Assembly: GCA_964565775.1 (NCBI GenBank)
Contig: CAZMGB010000001.1
Span: 192,887 to 256,886 of the forward strand
Direction: 5' to 3'
Source: CAZMGB01 sp964565775
GTDB taxonomy: Bacteria > Chloroflexota > Dehalococcoidia > DSTF01 > JALHUB01
DNA length: 64,000 bases
Below the pieces are notes generated by a model. It did no database searches. It was not told where the DNA came from and worked only from the letters and a program-made list of their open reading frames with translations. This document shows positions 24,992-33,295 of this stretch, in pieces; position 1 is the first letter of the stretch; the number at the start of each line of letters is the position of its first letter. Made by a program: the position numbers and the translations under genes.

Positions 24992-26245
24992 CTAGGGAGC
25001 CGCCGCCAGAAGCTGCGGCAGCGCTTCCTGGATGTTGGCGTCCATTATCTTCGCCAGGTTCTCGGGGATGGAGTGGCGCCCCGGTGGCCCCCACGCCCAG
25101 TCCACCGATACCTGGCCCAAAACGCGGTCTCGGCGGATGGTGATCACGTCAGTGGGATACGGGATGAAGAACTCGTTGCTGTGGATCGGTCTGAGCTCAA
25201 GCGTCAAGCGATACCAGGCCGCATCGTCTCCCAGCAATGGAGGGTCGAGCACCAGTAGCGTGACCGAGCCGATCTCGAGGCCTAGCGAGCCCGCGTACCG
25301 GGGCTGAAGCTCTGCCTTCAGTTCCTCAGCCGATGCGGACGTGAATTCGTCCATGGCGCTCGTCGCGCTATTCACGGTGTCAAAGAGTGCCAAGTCGAAC
25401 GAAAAGTAGGCCGGGGCCTCGAACGGAGCATCGTAGCCCCGGGGGTCCCCGTACAGGATCGAGTAGTAGTACAGGAGGCCGGGCGGCTCGTACGACTCAA
25501 AGCTCTCGTCGATCGCCTGGAATTGCGCAGGGAGGTCCACAACTTGAGGCACAGTGGCCTCCATCAGGAACCTGATGTCCCCGGATGGTCCGACAACCCC
25601 CGGCGTCGTGGCCTCGGCGACGCCCGGCATGTCGAGGTCGCCGGCCCCTGCGGTACAGAGAAAGACGGCGTCCAGGAACTGGAGGCTCGTGAGGTCGCTG
25701 GCTTCGGGCGCTGCCGCCATGTAAGCCTGGAATGAGCCGCTGGCGTTATCGAGTCGCCACATCGATTCGAAGGCGTCGGCGGGCGATACGGCGTCGGCCA
25801 CCAGAGAGGGGTCTGTGCCGTCTGGAAAGGAGAGGCCGAGGACGTTGCAGCCGGCGGCGAGGGGAGTGGAGATGGTGGTGGAGGGGTCAGGGGAGAGGGT
25901 GGGCATGGTGATATCGGCGGTGGCGTTGAGACAGAGGAAGACGGCGTCGAGGGGGTTAAGGGTGTGGAGGTCGCTGGCCTGGGGCGCCTGGGGCCTGAAG
26001 GCCTGGAAGGAGCCGGAGCTGTTATCGAGGCGCCAGATGGCGTCGAGGGCGCTGGCAGGGGAGACGGCGGCCGCGACGGTGGCGGCGTCGGTGCCGGTGG
26101 CGAAGGTGAGGGTGACCATGGTGCAGCCCGTGCCAAGTTCGACGGTGCGCTCGGTCTCCTGGGCGCGGGACGTCGTGGCGAGCGCTGATATGGCCAGAGC
26201 GACAAGCACCACCAGTGCCAGGACGACTGCGGCGCGCAGCTTCAC
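24992..26245 (-). CDS. Secreted protein with two WR/LDAV modules and a unique C-terminal domain
   Basis: The 417-residue protein starts with a signal peptide (VVLALVVLVALAISALATTS, cleavage near SRAQE). Two Cys-flanked modules fill residues 40-185: CTMVTLTFATGTDAATVAAA .. AIWRLDNSSG .. LDAVFLC, then CNVLGLSFPDGTDPSLVADA .. SMWRLDNASG .. LDAVFLC. The C-terminal 220 residues, starting about MEATVPQVVDLPAQFQAIDE and ending IMDANIQEALPQLLAA, resemble no family I know; they look like an alpha/beta sensor or binding domain. It is the first gene of a pair with the S8-GH114 gene, 23 bases downstream, and a good sigma-70-like promoter lies upstream. Confidence 0.8.
   Translation of the reverse strand: MKLRAAVVLALVVLVALAISALATTSRAQETERTVELGTGCTMVTLTFATGTDAATVAAAVSPASALDAIWRLDNSSGSFQAFRPQAPQASDLHTLNPLDAVFLCLNATADITMPTLSPDPSTTISTPLAAGCNVLGLSFPDGTDPSLVADAVSPADAFESMWRLDNASGSFQAYMAAAPEASDLTSLQFLDAVFLCTAGAGDLDMPGVAEATTPGVVGPSGDIRFLMEATVPQVVDLPAQFQAIDESFESYEPPGLLYYYSILYGDPRGYDAPFEAPAYFSFDLALFDTVNSATSAMDEFTSASAEELKAELQPRYAGSLGLEIGSVTLLVLDPPLLGDDAAWYRLTLELRPIHSNEFFIPYPTDVITIRRDRVLGQVSVDWAWGPPGRHSIPENLAKIMDANIQEALPQLLAAAP
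25665..26120. repeat. 456-bp direct repeat, copy 2
   Basis: Second copy of the stretch at 23101-23556; see that entry. Beyond its ends the two genes are unrelated, so only the module pair was copied. Confidence 0.9.
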
Positions 26246-26331
26246 AGCGCACCTCCTCTCCTCTTCTTGTCGGGGTGATTCTTGTGACCGAGTGCGCTTC
26301 GTCGGGAGCGCGAGTGCACTATAACGAGCAT

Positions 26332-26360
26332 AACCTAGTACCGCACTAGCGACTTGTCAA
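26332..26360 (-). promoter_or_regulatory. Predicted promoter of the two-gene secreted operon
   Basis: On the minus strand TTGACA (26360-26355) is followed 17 bases later by TAGGTT (26337-26332). This gives a consensus -35 and optimal spacing with an imperfect -10. The start would fall near 26325, about 80 bases ahead of the ATG at 26245. The rest of 26246-26416 has no ORF. Confidence 0.6.
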
Positions 26361-26416
26361 GTACCAATCAACGCCAGACGAAAAGAAGGTGCGCGGCTTG
26401 CTTTGCCGCGGCCGGC

Positions 26417-27754
26417 CTAGAACTGGGTGGCGCCGGTGAAGTTCCAGCCGCGGATCTTGAGGGCGGGGACGCGACAGTGCCCCGCGATCGCCGGCTGGAG
26501 GGTCGTCTCGCGCCCGATGAACTCGACCTGGTTCAGGGCGTCCAGGTAGCTCTGCGTGAAGCGCAGGTTCTTGATCGGCGGTCCGATCTTGCCGTCCTCG
26601 ACGAGGAAGGTGCCGTCGCGGGTCATGCCCGTCACGATAACCTTCAACGGGTGGACGGGACGCGTGTACCAGAAACGGCTCACCCAGATGCCGCGCTTCA
26701 CCGACGCGACCATCTCGTCCGCGCTGGCGTCGCCCGCGCTCAGGAACATGTTGCCGGGGATGGGGCCGAAAGTCATAGCGGCGGGCAGGGCGTGGCCCGT
26801 CGACTGCTTCTTCTCCTTGCCTGCCGTGTAGGTGTCGTAGACGACGCCGCGGGCGACGCCGTCGACGACGAAATCGACCCGCTGCCGGGGCACGCCCTCG
26901 AAGTCGAAGGGAAAGGGGATGGTCTCTGCGGCGAGGCCGTCGTCGTACAGGCTCACGTTGTCGCCCATCACCTTCTCGCCGATGCGCCCCGACATGAAGC
27001 TCCGCTTTTCCTGGAAGGCCTGGGCCCCGAATGAGAGGTACGCCAGGAAATCGAGGAGGTCGGCGACGGCGTAGTCCTCCAGGATGACCTCGTATTCGCC
27101 GGGGTCGAGCGGCTGCGGGTTGACGCTGCGCAGTGCCTTGTCGACCGCCTCCTGGGCCACCGTCTCCCCGTCGATGTCGGCCACGTCCATCGATACCCGC
27201 CCGGCGTGGCCGCTGCTGGTCTCGGACATGACCACGGTGTTGATGTCTGCCGTTGTGTCGCTGTGGTGGGCGAAGACGCCCAGGGAGTTGGCTACGGCCA
27301 CCTCCCCTATCGCCGTGCGGAAGGCGCCGGCGGCGGTGAGGCCGGCGCGAGCCGAGGCGTCGCAGATCTGAGCCACCACGGCGGCTCGCTCCTCGGGTCC
27401 CGTGCCGGCGGTCCGCTCCACGAACGCGTTCGCCCTCTTCGTGGCCTTGGGCGAAGGCAGCGACTGGAAATCCTGGTTCTCCTTCTGCTGACGGGCCAGC
27501 GTCTCTGCTCGCTCCACCAGCGCCCGCAGTGAGGCGTCGGACAGCTCGTTGCTGGAGGCGACCCCGATCTTCTTGCCCAGGACGGAGCGTACACGCACGT
27601 CGACATCAGTCTGCTCCACGTTCTGGTGGATGTAGTTGTTGGCGAACCGGGTCAGGGCCGATGTCGTCGAGAAGATCAGCACCTCCGTCTGGTCGGCGGT
27701 GCTCATCCCCAAGATACGGTCGGCGATGTTCTGGAGTTCCTTTTCCCCAAGCAT
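26417..27754 (-). CDS. tldE: TldE/PmbA-type protein, partner of TldD
   Basis: About 445 residues in the PmbA/TldD fold: TRFANNYIHQNVEQTDVDVR near the N-terminus, ANSLGVFAHHSD in the middle and FLSAGDASADEMVASVKRGI with VTGMTRDGTFLVEDGKI at the C-terminus. There is no HExxxH zinc motif, as expected for TldE, the non-catalytic partner of the TldD metalloprotease that trims modified peptides and gyrase-type toxins. The ATG at 27754 (MLGEKELQNIADRILG) is preferred over a longer frame from 27844 that overlaps vapC. The TldD gene is upstream on the same strand, separated by a toxin-antitoxin pair. Confidence 0.88.
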   Translation of the reverse strand: MLGEKELQNIADRILGMSTADQTEVLIFSTTSALTRFANNYIHQNVEQTDVDVRVRSVLGKKIGVASSNELSDASLRALVERAETLARQQKENQDFQSLPSPKATKRANAFVERTAGTGPEERAAVVAQICDASARAGLTAAGAFRTAIGEVAVANSLGVFAHHSDTTADINTVVMSETSSGHAGRVSMDVADIDGETVAQEAVDKALRSVNPQPLDPGEYEVILEDYAVADLLDFLAYLSFGAQAFQEKRSFMSGRIGEKVMGDNVSLYDDGLAAETIPFPFDFEGVPRQRVDFVVDGVARGVVYDTYTAGKEKKQSTGHALPAAMTFGPIPGNMFLSAGDASADEMVASVKRGIWVSRFWYTRPVHPLKVIVTGMTRDGTFLVEDGKIGPPIKNLRFTQSYLDALNQVEFIGRETTLQPAIAGHCRVPALKIRGWNFTGATQF

Positions 27755-27761
27755 CTCTGCC

Positions 27762-28169
27762 TCATTTCCGCGGCCGCAGGTAGAGGGCGCGCAGACCCTC
27801 AACCTGGTCGTATTCACGGTCCCTGTGTACGAGTTCGGCGTCATGGAGAAGGGCGAGGGAGGCGATCCAGGCGTCGCCGAGGGAAAGGCCGCCGCGGCTC
27901 TTCACCTCTGCGGCCCGCTGGCGCCAGAGCGGGCTGGACTCGACCACCTGGACGGGCCATGCCTCCACCAGCCGCACCGCCGTTAGCGCGTCGCCGGGCG
28001 GCACGCTGCGCATGAGGCGGTACTGCATCTCCATGAGAGTCATGAAGGGCATGAGGATGCCGTGATTGGCGCCGGCGCTCTCCTCCTGGAGGAGCTGCAC
28101 CAGCGGCTGCCGGCCTGGCTCCGCCAGCAGCACCGCTAGGACTGCCGACGTATCGAGGACGTAGGCCAC
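27762..28169 (-). CDS. VapC-like PIN-domain toxin
   Basis: About 135 residues from a GTG at 28169: VAYVLDTSAVLAVLL, with the first PIN acidic residue. TLMEMQYRLMR supplies the second, LSLGDAWIASLALLH the third, and VHRDREYD the last. All four acids of the Mg-dependent RNase site are present, so it is probably active. The start overlaps the 3' end of the AbrB-type antitoxin gene by 34 bases, the usual coupled vapBC layout. It ends eight bases before the tldE start. Confidence 0.85.
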   Translation of the reverse strand: MAYVLDTSAVLAVLLAEPGRQPLVQLLQEESAGANHGILMPFMTLMEMQYRLMRSVPPGDALTAVRLVEAWPVQVVESSPLWRQRAAEVKSRGGLSLGDAWIASLALLHDAELVHRDREYDQVEGLRALYLRPRK

Positions 28170-28444
28170 GGCGATCCCTCCCGCGCCTCGCGCTCCTTCT
28201 CGAGGCGCCGCTCCTCCTGTCGCTCTCGCATGAACTGCTGAAACGTCAGCCCCTTCCCTTTCAGCACCCCCTCGGATGCCCTTACCGGATCTTTCGGCAT
28301 CGGTACCACGTAGATCACTCCTTCTCTGATCTCCCATTGCAGGCGGGTGCCGTAGGCGATACCGGCCACCTCACGTATCGCCTTAGGAATCACAGTTTGG
28401 CCCTTCTCATAGACGCGGGATACTTCTACCGGCTCTTCTGACAT
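28136..28444 (-). CDS. VapB-like AbrB-family antitoxin
   Basis: The 102-residue protein has a swapped-hairpin AbrB domain (SRVYEKGQTVIPKAIREVAG, then LQWEIREGVIYVVPM). A charged C-terminal tail (FQQFMRERQEERRLEKEREA) would wrap the VapC toxin. The AbrB part normally binds its own promoter, so the pair is probably autoregulated. It is the first gene of the pair and lies 81 bases downstream of the tldD stop. Confidence 0.85.
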   Translation of the reverse strand: MSEEPVEVSRVYEKGQTVIPKAIREVAGIAYGTRLQWEIREGVIYVVPMPKDPVRASEGVLKGKGLTFQQFMRERQEERRLEKEREAREGSPWPTSSIRRQS

Positions 28445-28525
28445 AGGAACGCCCCCGACCTAGTCATACCCGTTGCCGCTCTGTTATACCAAACTGCCGC
28501 TGGTTTGTCAAGGCGGCCCGCGTTC

Positions 28526-29968
28526 TTACTTCATGAGCCCGACCTGCACGTTGCGAAAGCGTGCCGGCGCCGCGCCATGACCTGTGTGCGCCACCTGCTC
28601 CGGCTGCCCCTTGCCGCAGTTCGGCGTGCCCCACACGATCCAGTGGTCGCGGTTGCAGATAGCGTCGCAGCTCCCCCAGAACTGGGGCGTCATGCCGGTA
28701 TACGTTGCGTTCTTGATAAGCTCGCCCAGCCGACCCTTCTTGATCTCGCGCGCGATCTCCGTCCCGAACTGGAAGTTGAGGCGCTTGTCGTCGATGCTCC
28801 AGCTTCGGTTGGTCTCCATGTAGATGCCTTCATCGGTGTCGGCGATCAGATCCTCCAGCGTCCAGTCGCCGGGGTCGAGGTTGACGTTCGTCATGCGGAT
28901 GAGGGGAATGCGGTTCCAGCCGGAGGCCCGCATGGCGCCGTTGCTCTGCTGGCCCAGGGCGGTGGCCGTCTCCCGCGACGTGAGATAGTCCAGGAACATG
29001 CCCTCGCGCACGATGGGCGTCGAGTGGGCGGGCACGCCCTCGTCGTCGTAGCCAAAAGTGCCGAGCCCGCCGGGAATGGTGGCGTCGGCGGTGATGTTGA
29101 CCGCCTCTGAGCCGTAGCGAAAGCTCTTCTGCTTCTCGGTAGTGAGGAAGCTCGTGCCGGCGAAGGCCGCCTCCGTGCCCAGCACCCGGTCCAGTTCGAT
29201 GGCGTGGCCGCAGCTCTCGTGGACTTGAAGGGCCACCTGGCTGCCGTCGAGGATGACCGTGGTCACGCCGGGCGGGCAGGGCTTTGCCCGCAGGAGGGCT
29301 GCGGCCTCCTCCGCCACGCGCTGAGCGTTGCCGGGCAGGTCGTATCGCTCTACGAACTCCCAGCCCTCGGTGCCCTGGTGGCGGCCGACGCTGTTGGGGT
29401 AGGAGCGCCGCTGCACCTCGCCTTCGTCGACGGCGGTGGCCTCGATACCACAGCCCGTCTCCACGAGCGACTGCTCGACATAACTCCCCTCCGTGCTGCC
29501 GAAGACTTTCTCCTCTTCCTGAGCGTAGACGTTGGATTCGGCCATGACGATGCCCGTCACCTTCATGATGGCCTCGTTGGCGCTGAGAAGGAGAGCGATC
29601 TTGTCGTCCAGGGACACGGCGAAGGGGTTCGTCTCGATGGGGGTGCGGTAGCTGTCGACATGAACGACAGGTGGCCCGATGTCCGCTTTGGGCCCGCGTA
29701 CCAGGCCCGACGCCCTGGCGATGCGCACCGCCTGGGCCGCCACCCGGTCCGCCTCCTCCAGCGTCATCCGGTAGCTGCTGGCGAAGCCCCAGTAGCCACC
29801 GACGATAACGCGCACGCCGAACCCCAATGTCTCGTCCGCCGAAAGGCCCTCGACGTTCTCGTTGCGCACTGTGATCGATTCCGTCCGGAGCCTCACCACG
29901 CGGACGTCCGCGTAGGCCGCCCCCCGATTCTTGGCCGTATCCAGGGCTCGCATCACCAGCTCTCGCAT
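28526..29968 (-). CDS. tldD: TldD-type metalloprotease
   Basis: About 480 residues. The zinc site HESCGHAIELD near residue 252 is the HExxxH motif of TldD, and the fold is completed by FGYDDEGVPAHSTPIV, the C-terminal NATYTGMTPQFWGSCDAIC and GTPNCGKGQPEQ blocks. TldD with TldE forms a protease that degrades unfolded or modified peptides. I chose the ATG at 29968 because AAGGAGG sits nine bases before it and abuts the other ATG at 29977. The first gene of the tldD-vapB-vapC-tldE run, it follows the hydrolase gene by 41 bases. Confidence 0.9.
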   Translation of the reverse strand: MRELVMRALDTAKNRGAAYADVRVVRLRTESITVRNENVEGLSADETLGFGVRVIVGGYWGFASSYRMTLEEADRVAAQAVRIARASGLVRGPKADIGPPVVHVDSYRTPIETNPFAVSLDDKIALLLSANEAIMKVTGIVMAESNVYAQEEEKVFGSTEGSYVEQSLVETGCGIEATAVDEGEVQRRSYPNSVGRHQGTEGWEFVERYDLPGNAQRVAEEAAALLRAKPCPPGVTTVILDGSQVALQVHESCGHAIELDRVLGTEAAFAGTSFLTTEKQKSFRYGSEAVNITADATIPGGLGTFGYDDEGVPAHSTPIVREGMFLDYLTSRETATALGQQSNGAMRASGWNRIPLIRMTNVNLDPGDWTLEDLIADTDEGIYMETNRSWSIDDKRLNFQFGTEIAREIKKGRLGELIKNATYTGMTPQFWGSCDAICNRDHWIVWGTPNCGKGQPEQVAHTGHGAAPARFRNVQVGLMK

Positions 29969-30009
29969 AGGGCGCATCCTCCTTATGGCCGTGCCTCGCC
30001 GTCGAGCTT

Positions 30010-30858
30010 CTACCCGCCTGCCGAGGGGGCGGCCCCGCCGGGCCTGCTCACGGGCGCGGCCTTGCTATGGCGCCGCACGAAGTCGAGCACCGCCTGGTTC
30101 GTCTCCTCTTCCAGCTCCACGTTGAAGGAGTGGCGCATCTTGGGGAAGAGTACGAGTTCCGCGTGAGGGATGTGTTCGGCCAGGTAGCGCGAGTTCTCGG
30201 GCGGGACGAGAGGGTCGTCCTCGCCGCCGATAACAAGGGTTGGTGCCCTTATCGCGCCCAGCCGCTCGCGCGTGTCGTGCTTGACGACGGCGTCGTATTG
30301 GCGCCGCCAGAACTCGGGCGGCGACGCGTAGGCTGTCTCCACCTGGGCCCGCCGCCAGATATCCTCCATGTGCGCCGCCAGATACTCATCGCTGTAGCCG
30401 GTCCATATCGTGCTCTCGAAGGCCTGTCGCGGCTCCATCTCCTGCGCCTTGACCGTGGCCTCGAACGCCCTGGGCTGGGGAGGCATAGCCAGGAGGCAGG
30501 GGCTGGTCGCGCCCAGGATGAGCGAGCGCACCATCGACGGGTGGCGAAGCGCCAGCTCCTGGGCGATCATACCGCCCATCGACACGCCGAAAACGTGCGC
30601 CGACTCGTACTCCAGGGCCTGGAGCAGCCCTGCGGCGTCGTCGGCGAAGAGGCCCATCGAGTAGTCCGACTGCGGCATGTCGCTGCGGCCGGAGCCCCGG
30701 TTGTCGAGGGCGATGACCCGCAGGTGCTGGGAGAGGGTCGGTATCTGGCTCTGCCAGCCGAACATGCTGCCGCCCAGCCCCATGATGAGCAGGATCGGCT
30801 CCCCTGAGCCGTAGACGTCATAGTAGATCTCGATGTCGTTCACACGATTCTTGGGCAT
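30010..30858 (-). CDS. Alpha/beta hydrolase (paralogue 1)
   Basis: The 282-residue protein has oxyanion-hole MGLGGSMFGW, the nucleophile elbow GVSMGGM near residue 93, the acid in VIGGEDDPLVPPEN and the catalytic His in FPKMRHSFNVE. It belongs to the broad 3-oxoadipate enol-lactonase/ester-hydrolase group; the substrate cannot be assigned. It is about 45 percent similar by eye to the next gene upstream, so the pair arose by tandem duplication. Confidence 0.88.
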   Translation of the reverse strand: MPKNRVNDIEIYYDVYGSGEPILLIMGLGGSMFGWQSQIPTLSQHLRVIALDNRGSGRSDMPQSDYSMGLFADDAAGLLQALEYESAHVFGVSMGGMIAQELALRHPSMVRSLILGATSPCLLAMPPQPRAFEATVKAQEMEPRQAFESTIWTGYSDEYLAAHMEDIWRRAQVETAYASPPEFWRRQYDAVVKHDTRERLGAIRAPTLVIGGEDDPLVPPENSRYLAEHIPHAELVLFPKMRHSFNVELEEETNQAVLDFVRRHSKAAPVSRPGGAAPSAGG

Positions 30859-30958
30859 ATCGTCATCTCAACCAGCTAGAGCCCTCTCTGGAGCAGACAG
30901 GCAAACAAGCGAACAGGCAAGCACGCGAGCGGCGGCGCGGCTCGCTGCACAACGCGAA

Positions 30959-31756
30959 TCACTTCTGCGAGCTGTGCCGGCGCAGGAAGTCGAGGACGGC
31001 GGCGCCGGCCTCCGCCGGTCTTTCCTGGAAGTAGAGATGGCCCGCGTTCGGGAAGAGCACCAGCTCGGCGTCGGGAATGCGCTCGGCCAGGATACGTGAG
31101 TTCTCGGCTGGCAGGAGAGCGTCGTCCTCGCCGTTGATCACCAGGGTCGGCGCCTCTATCTGGGGCAGCCTTTCGTACGAGTCGAAGGCGATGCACGCCT
31201 CGAGTTGCCTCTGGTAGGCTTCGGGCGTCGTGCGTGTCTGAACGTACGTTTGCCACAGCGGCCTCATCTCCTCGACGTGGCTGGGGTGGTAGAAGACGCC
31301 AAGTCCCCGCTCGAGCGCCTCCTCCGGCGAGAGCGAGGCCAGGGCCGCCAGCGTTATCAGCGCCTCCTGAGAAGGGGACACCGCCTGAGGGCCGCCGAAG
31401 ATGGTGCAGCCCAGGACCAGGCTCCGCACCCTCTGCGGATGACGAAGGGCAAGCTCCTGGGCGATCATGCCGCCCATCGACTCGCCGTAGATGTGGGCGT
31501 CATCGATGCCCAGGAAGTCCATGAGGGCGGCGGTGTCGTCGGCGAAAAGGGGCAGGGAGTAGGGGCCGTCCGGCCTGTCGCTCCGGCCGGCGCCCCGGTT
31601 GTCGAAGGCCACGACCCGGAGCTCCCGCGCGAGCAGGGGTATCTGCGTCTCCCAGAGGGTCGCATTCGCCCCCAGGCCGGCGATGAGCAGCAGCGGCTCG
31701 CCCTGGCCGTGCTCTTCGTAGTAGATGTCGATGCCGTTCACTCGCGCCGTCGGCAT
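30959..31756 (-). CDS. Alpha/beta hydrolase (paralogue 2)
   Basis: About 265 residues. It has AGLGANATLWETQI, nucleophile elbow GESMGGMIAQELALRHP, acid in VINGEDDALLPAEN and His in FPNAGHLYFQE. The ATG at 31756 (MPTARVNGIDIYYEEHG) aligns with the start of paralogue 1; a longer frame from 31879 is not supported. The two genes share strand and about 100 bases of spacer. The gap 31757-32008 shows no gene. Confidence 0.88.
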   Translation of the reverse strand: MPTARVNGIDIYYEEHGQGEPLLLIAGLGANATLWETQIPLLARELRVVAFDNRGAGRSDRPDGPYSLPLFADDTAALMDFLGIDDAHIYGESMGGMIAQELALRHPQRVRSLVLGCTIFGGPQAVSPSQEALITLAALASLSPEEALERGLGVFYHPSHVEEMRPLWQTYVQTRTTPEAYQRQLEACIAFDSYERLPQIEAPTLVINGEDDALLPAENSRILAERIPDAELVLFPNAGHLYFQERPAEAGAAVLDFLRRHSSQK

Positions 31757-32008
31757 GATGCGTCCCTCCGCCGATTGCTGGCGTGAAGCACGACCCCGAG
31801 GCCACGTCTGGCCGCGGCCCCTTGATCGGCAATGATAGCGTAGAGGCGTCGATACCACCAGTCCACTGAATCGGCGCATCGATGTGCGGATTCGTGGGAG
31901 AGAGGCCGATGCTGGAGGTCATGGGATGCGGGCGAGCCTGCTCTGCGGCTGGCTGGCGAGGAATGGCTCGCATCAACGGTGGTCTGTGAGTTCCGGGCGA
32001 GCGCTGCT

Positions 32009-33295
32009 CTATAGAGTGGCCGCTCTGGCCTCGCGAGGGGGCAGTCGCAGGGTGCGACCGCTGGCGAGGTAGTTGTCCTCGATGCGGATGGCGCTGACTC
32101 CGGGTCCGACGACGCAGTTGCGGCCGACGCGGAGGCTGGGCGGGAGCTTCGCCCGCTTGCCGATGATAGTGATCCCACAGTTGACGATGTCCGGGCGCTC
32201 CTGGTTGGGGCTCAGGTCATCGCCGTAGCCGATATAGCAGTTCTTGCCGACCAGCACCTCCTTGTCGACAATCGACCGGTCGATGATCGCTCCCGACTGG
32301 ATGAGGCAGCCGTCGAAGATGATGGAGTCGCGTATGACGGCGCCCTCCTCCACATACACCCGAGGTGAGAGGACGGAGTGCTCCACGTGCCCTTTGATCG
32401 TAGAGCCGACGCTTATCAGAGAGCGGCTCAAGTAGGCGCGCCGCCCGATCTTCGCCGGCGGCAGGCCGCTGCTGCTCGTAAGCACCTCCGATTCGGAATC
32501 GTATAGATCGAGCTCGGGCCGCTCCTCCAGAAGGTCCATGTTGGCATCGTAGTAGGCCTCGATGGTACCGATGTCGCGCCAGTAGCCTCTGAATCGGTAG
32601 CCAAAGAGTGAGGCGCGGCCCATGAGGGCGGGAATGATGTCGCTCCCGAAGTCGTCGCGCATGCGTGCGTGCGTGCCCGCTACCAGCACCTCCTCCAGGA
32701 CCTCCTTCTTGAAGAGGTAGATGCCCATGGAGATCAGGCTTGAGCGGGGCTCCTCGGGCTTCTCGTCGAAGGCGACTATGCGGTCCTCGTCGTCCAGTAC
32801 CATGGTGCCGTAGCGGCCGGCCTGTTCCATGGCTACCTCGCAGACCGGGATGGTGACGTCCGCCTCCTTCCATCTGTGGTGGTTGATCAGCTCCTCGTAG
32901 TTCATCTTGTAGACGTGGTCGCCGGCCAGCACCAGTACGAGCTCCGCCCGTGACTCCTCGATGTAGTGGAGGTTCTGGTAGACGGCGTCGGCTGTGCCAC
33001 GATACCAGTCGGAGCTGTCCCGGCCCACGTAGGGCTGGAGGAGGGTTACGCCGCTGCCGACCCGGTCCAGACCCCAGGGCCGTCCGATGCCGATGTGCTG
33101 ATTCAGGGAGCGGGGACGGTACTGGGTGAGGACGCCGACACGGTCGATGCCGGAGTTTATGCAGTTGCTGAGGGCGAAGTCTATGACCCGATAGTGCCCA
33201 CCGAATATGACGGCGGGCTTCGCCCTCTCCTCGGAAAGGACGCTCAGGCGGTCACCCTCGCCGCCGGCAAGAATCAGCGCCACGACCTTCTTCAC
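32009..33295 (-). CDS. glgC: Glucose-1-phosphate adenylyltransferase GlgC
   Basis: The 428-residue protein starts VVALILAGGEGDRLSVLSEE, the nucleotide loop, followed by RAKPAVIFGGHYRVIDFALS and GTADAVYQN. The C-terminus is a left-handed beta-helix (RRAYLSRSLISVGSTIKG). It makes ADP-glucose from ATP and glucose-1-phosphate. The start overlaps the stop of the TreT-like gene by four bases, so the two are coupled; ADP-glucose is a donor some TreT enzymes accept. This suggests a trehalose rather than a glycogen role here, since no glycogen synthase gene is next to it. Confidence 0.95.
   Translation of the reverse strand: MKKVVALILAGGEGDRLSVLSEERAKPAVIFGGHYRVIDFALSNCINSGIDRVGVLTQYRPRSLNQHIGIGRPWGLDRVGSGVTLLQPYVGRDSSDWYRGTADAVYQNLHYIEESRAELVLVLAGDHVYKMNYEELINHHRWKEADVTIPVCEVAMEQAGRYGTMVLDDEDRIVAFDEKPEEPRSSLISMGIYLFKKEVLEEVLVAGTHARMRDDFGSDIIPALMGRASLFGYRFRGYWRDIGTIEAYYDANMDLLEERPELDLYDSESEVLTSSSGLPPAKIGRRAYLSRSLISVGSTIKGHVEHSVLSPRVYVEEGAVIRDSIIFDGCLIQSGAIIDRSIVDKEVLVGKNCYIGYGDDLSPNQERPDIVNCGITIIGKRAKLPPSLRVGRNCVVGPGVSAIRIEDNYLASGRTLRLPPREARAATL

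Noticed and set aside
24969..25094. N-terminal extension of the S8-GH114 protein
   Set aside because: It would overlap the upstream gene and precede the clear lipoprotein signal; the ATG at 24968 gives the signal at the very start.
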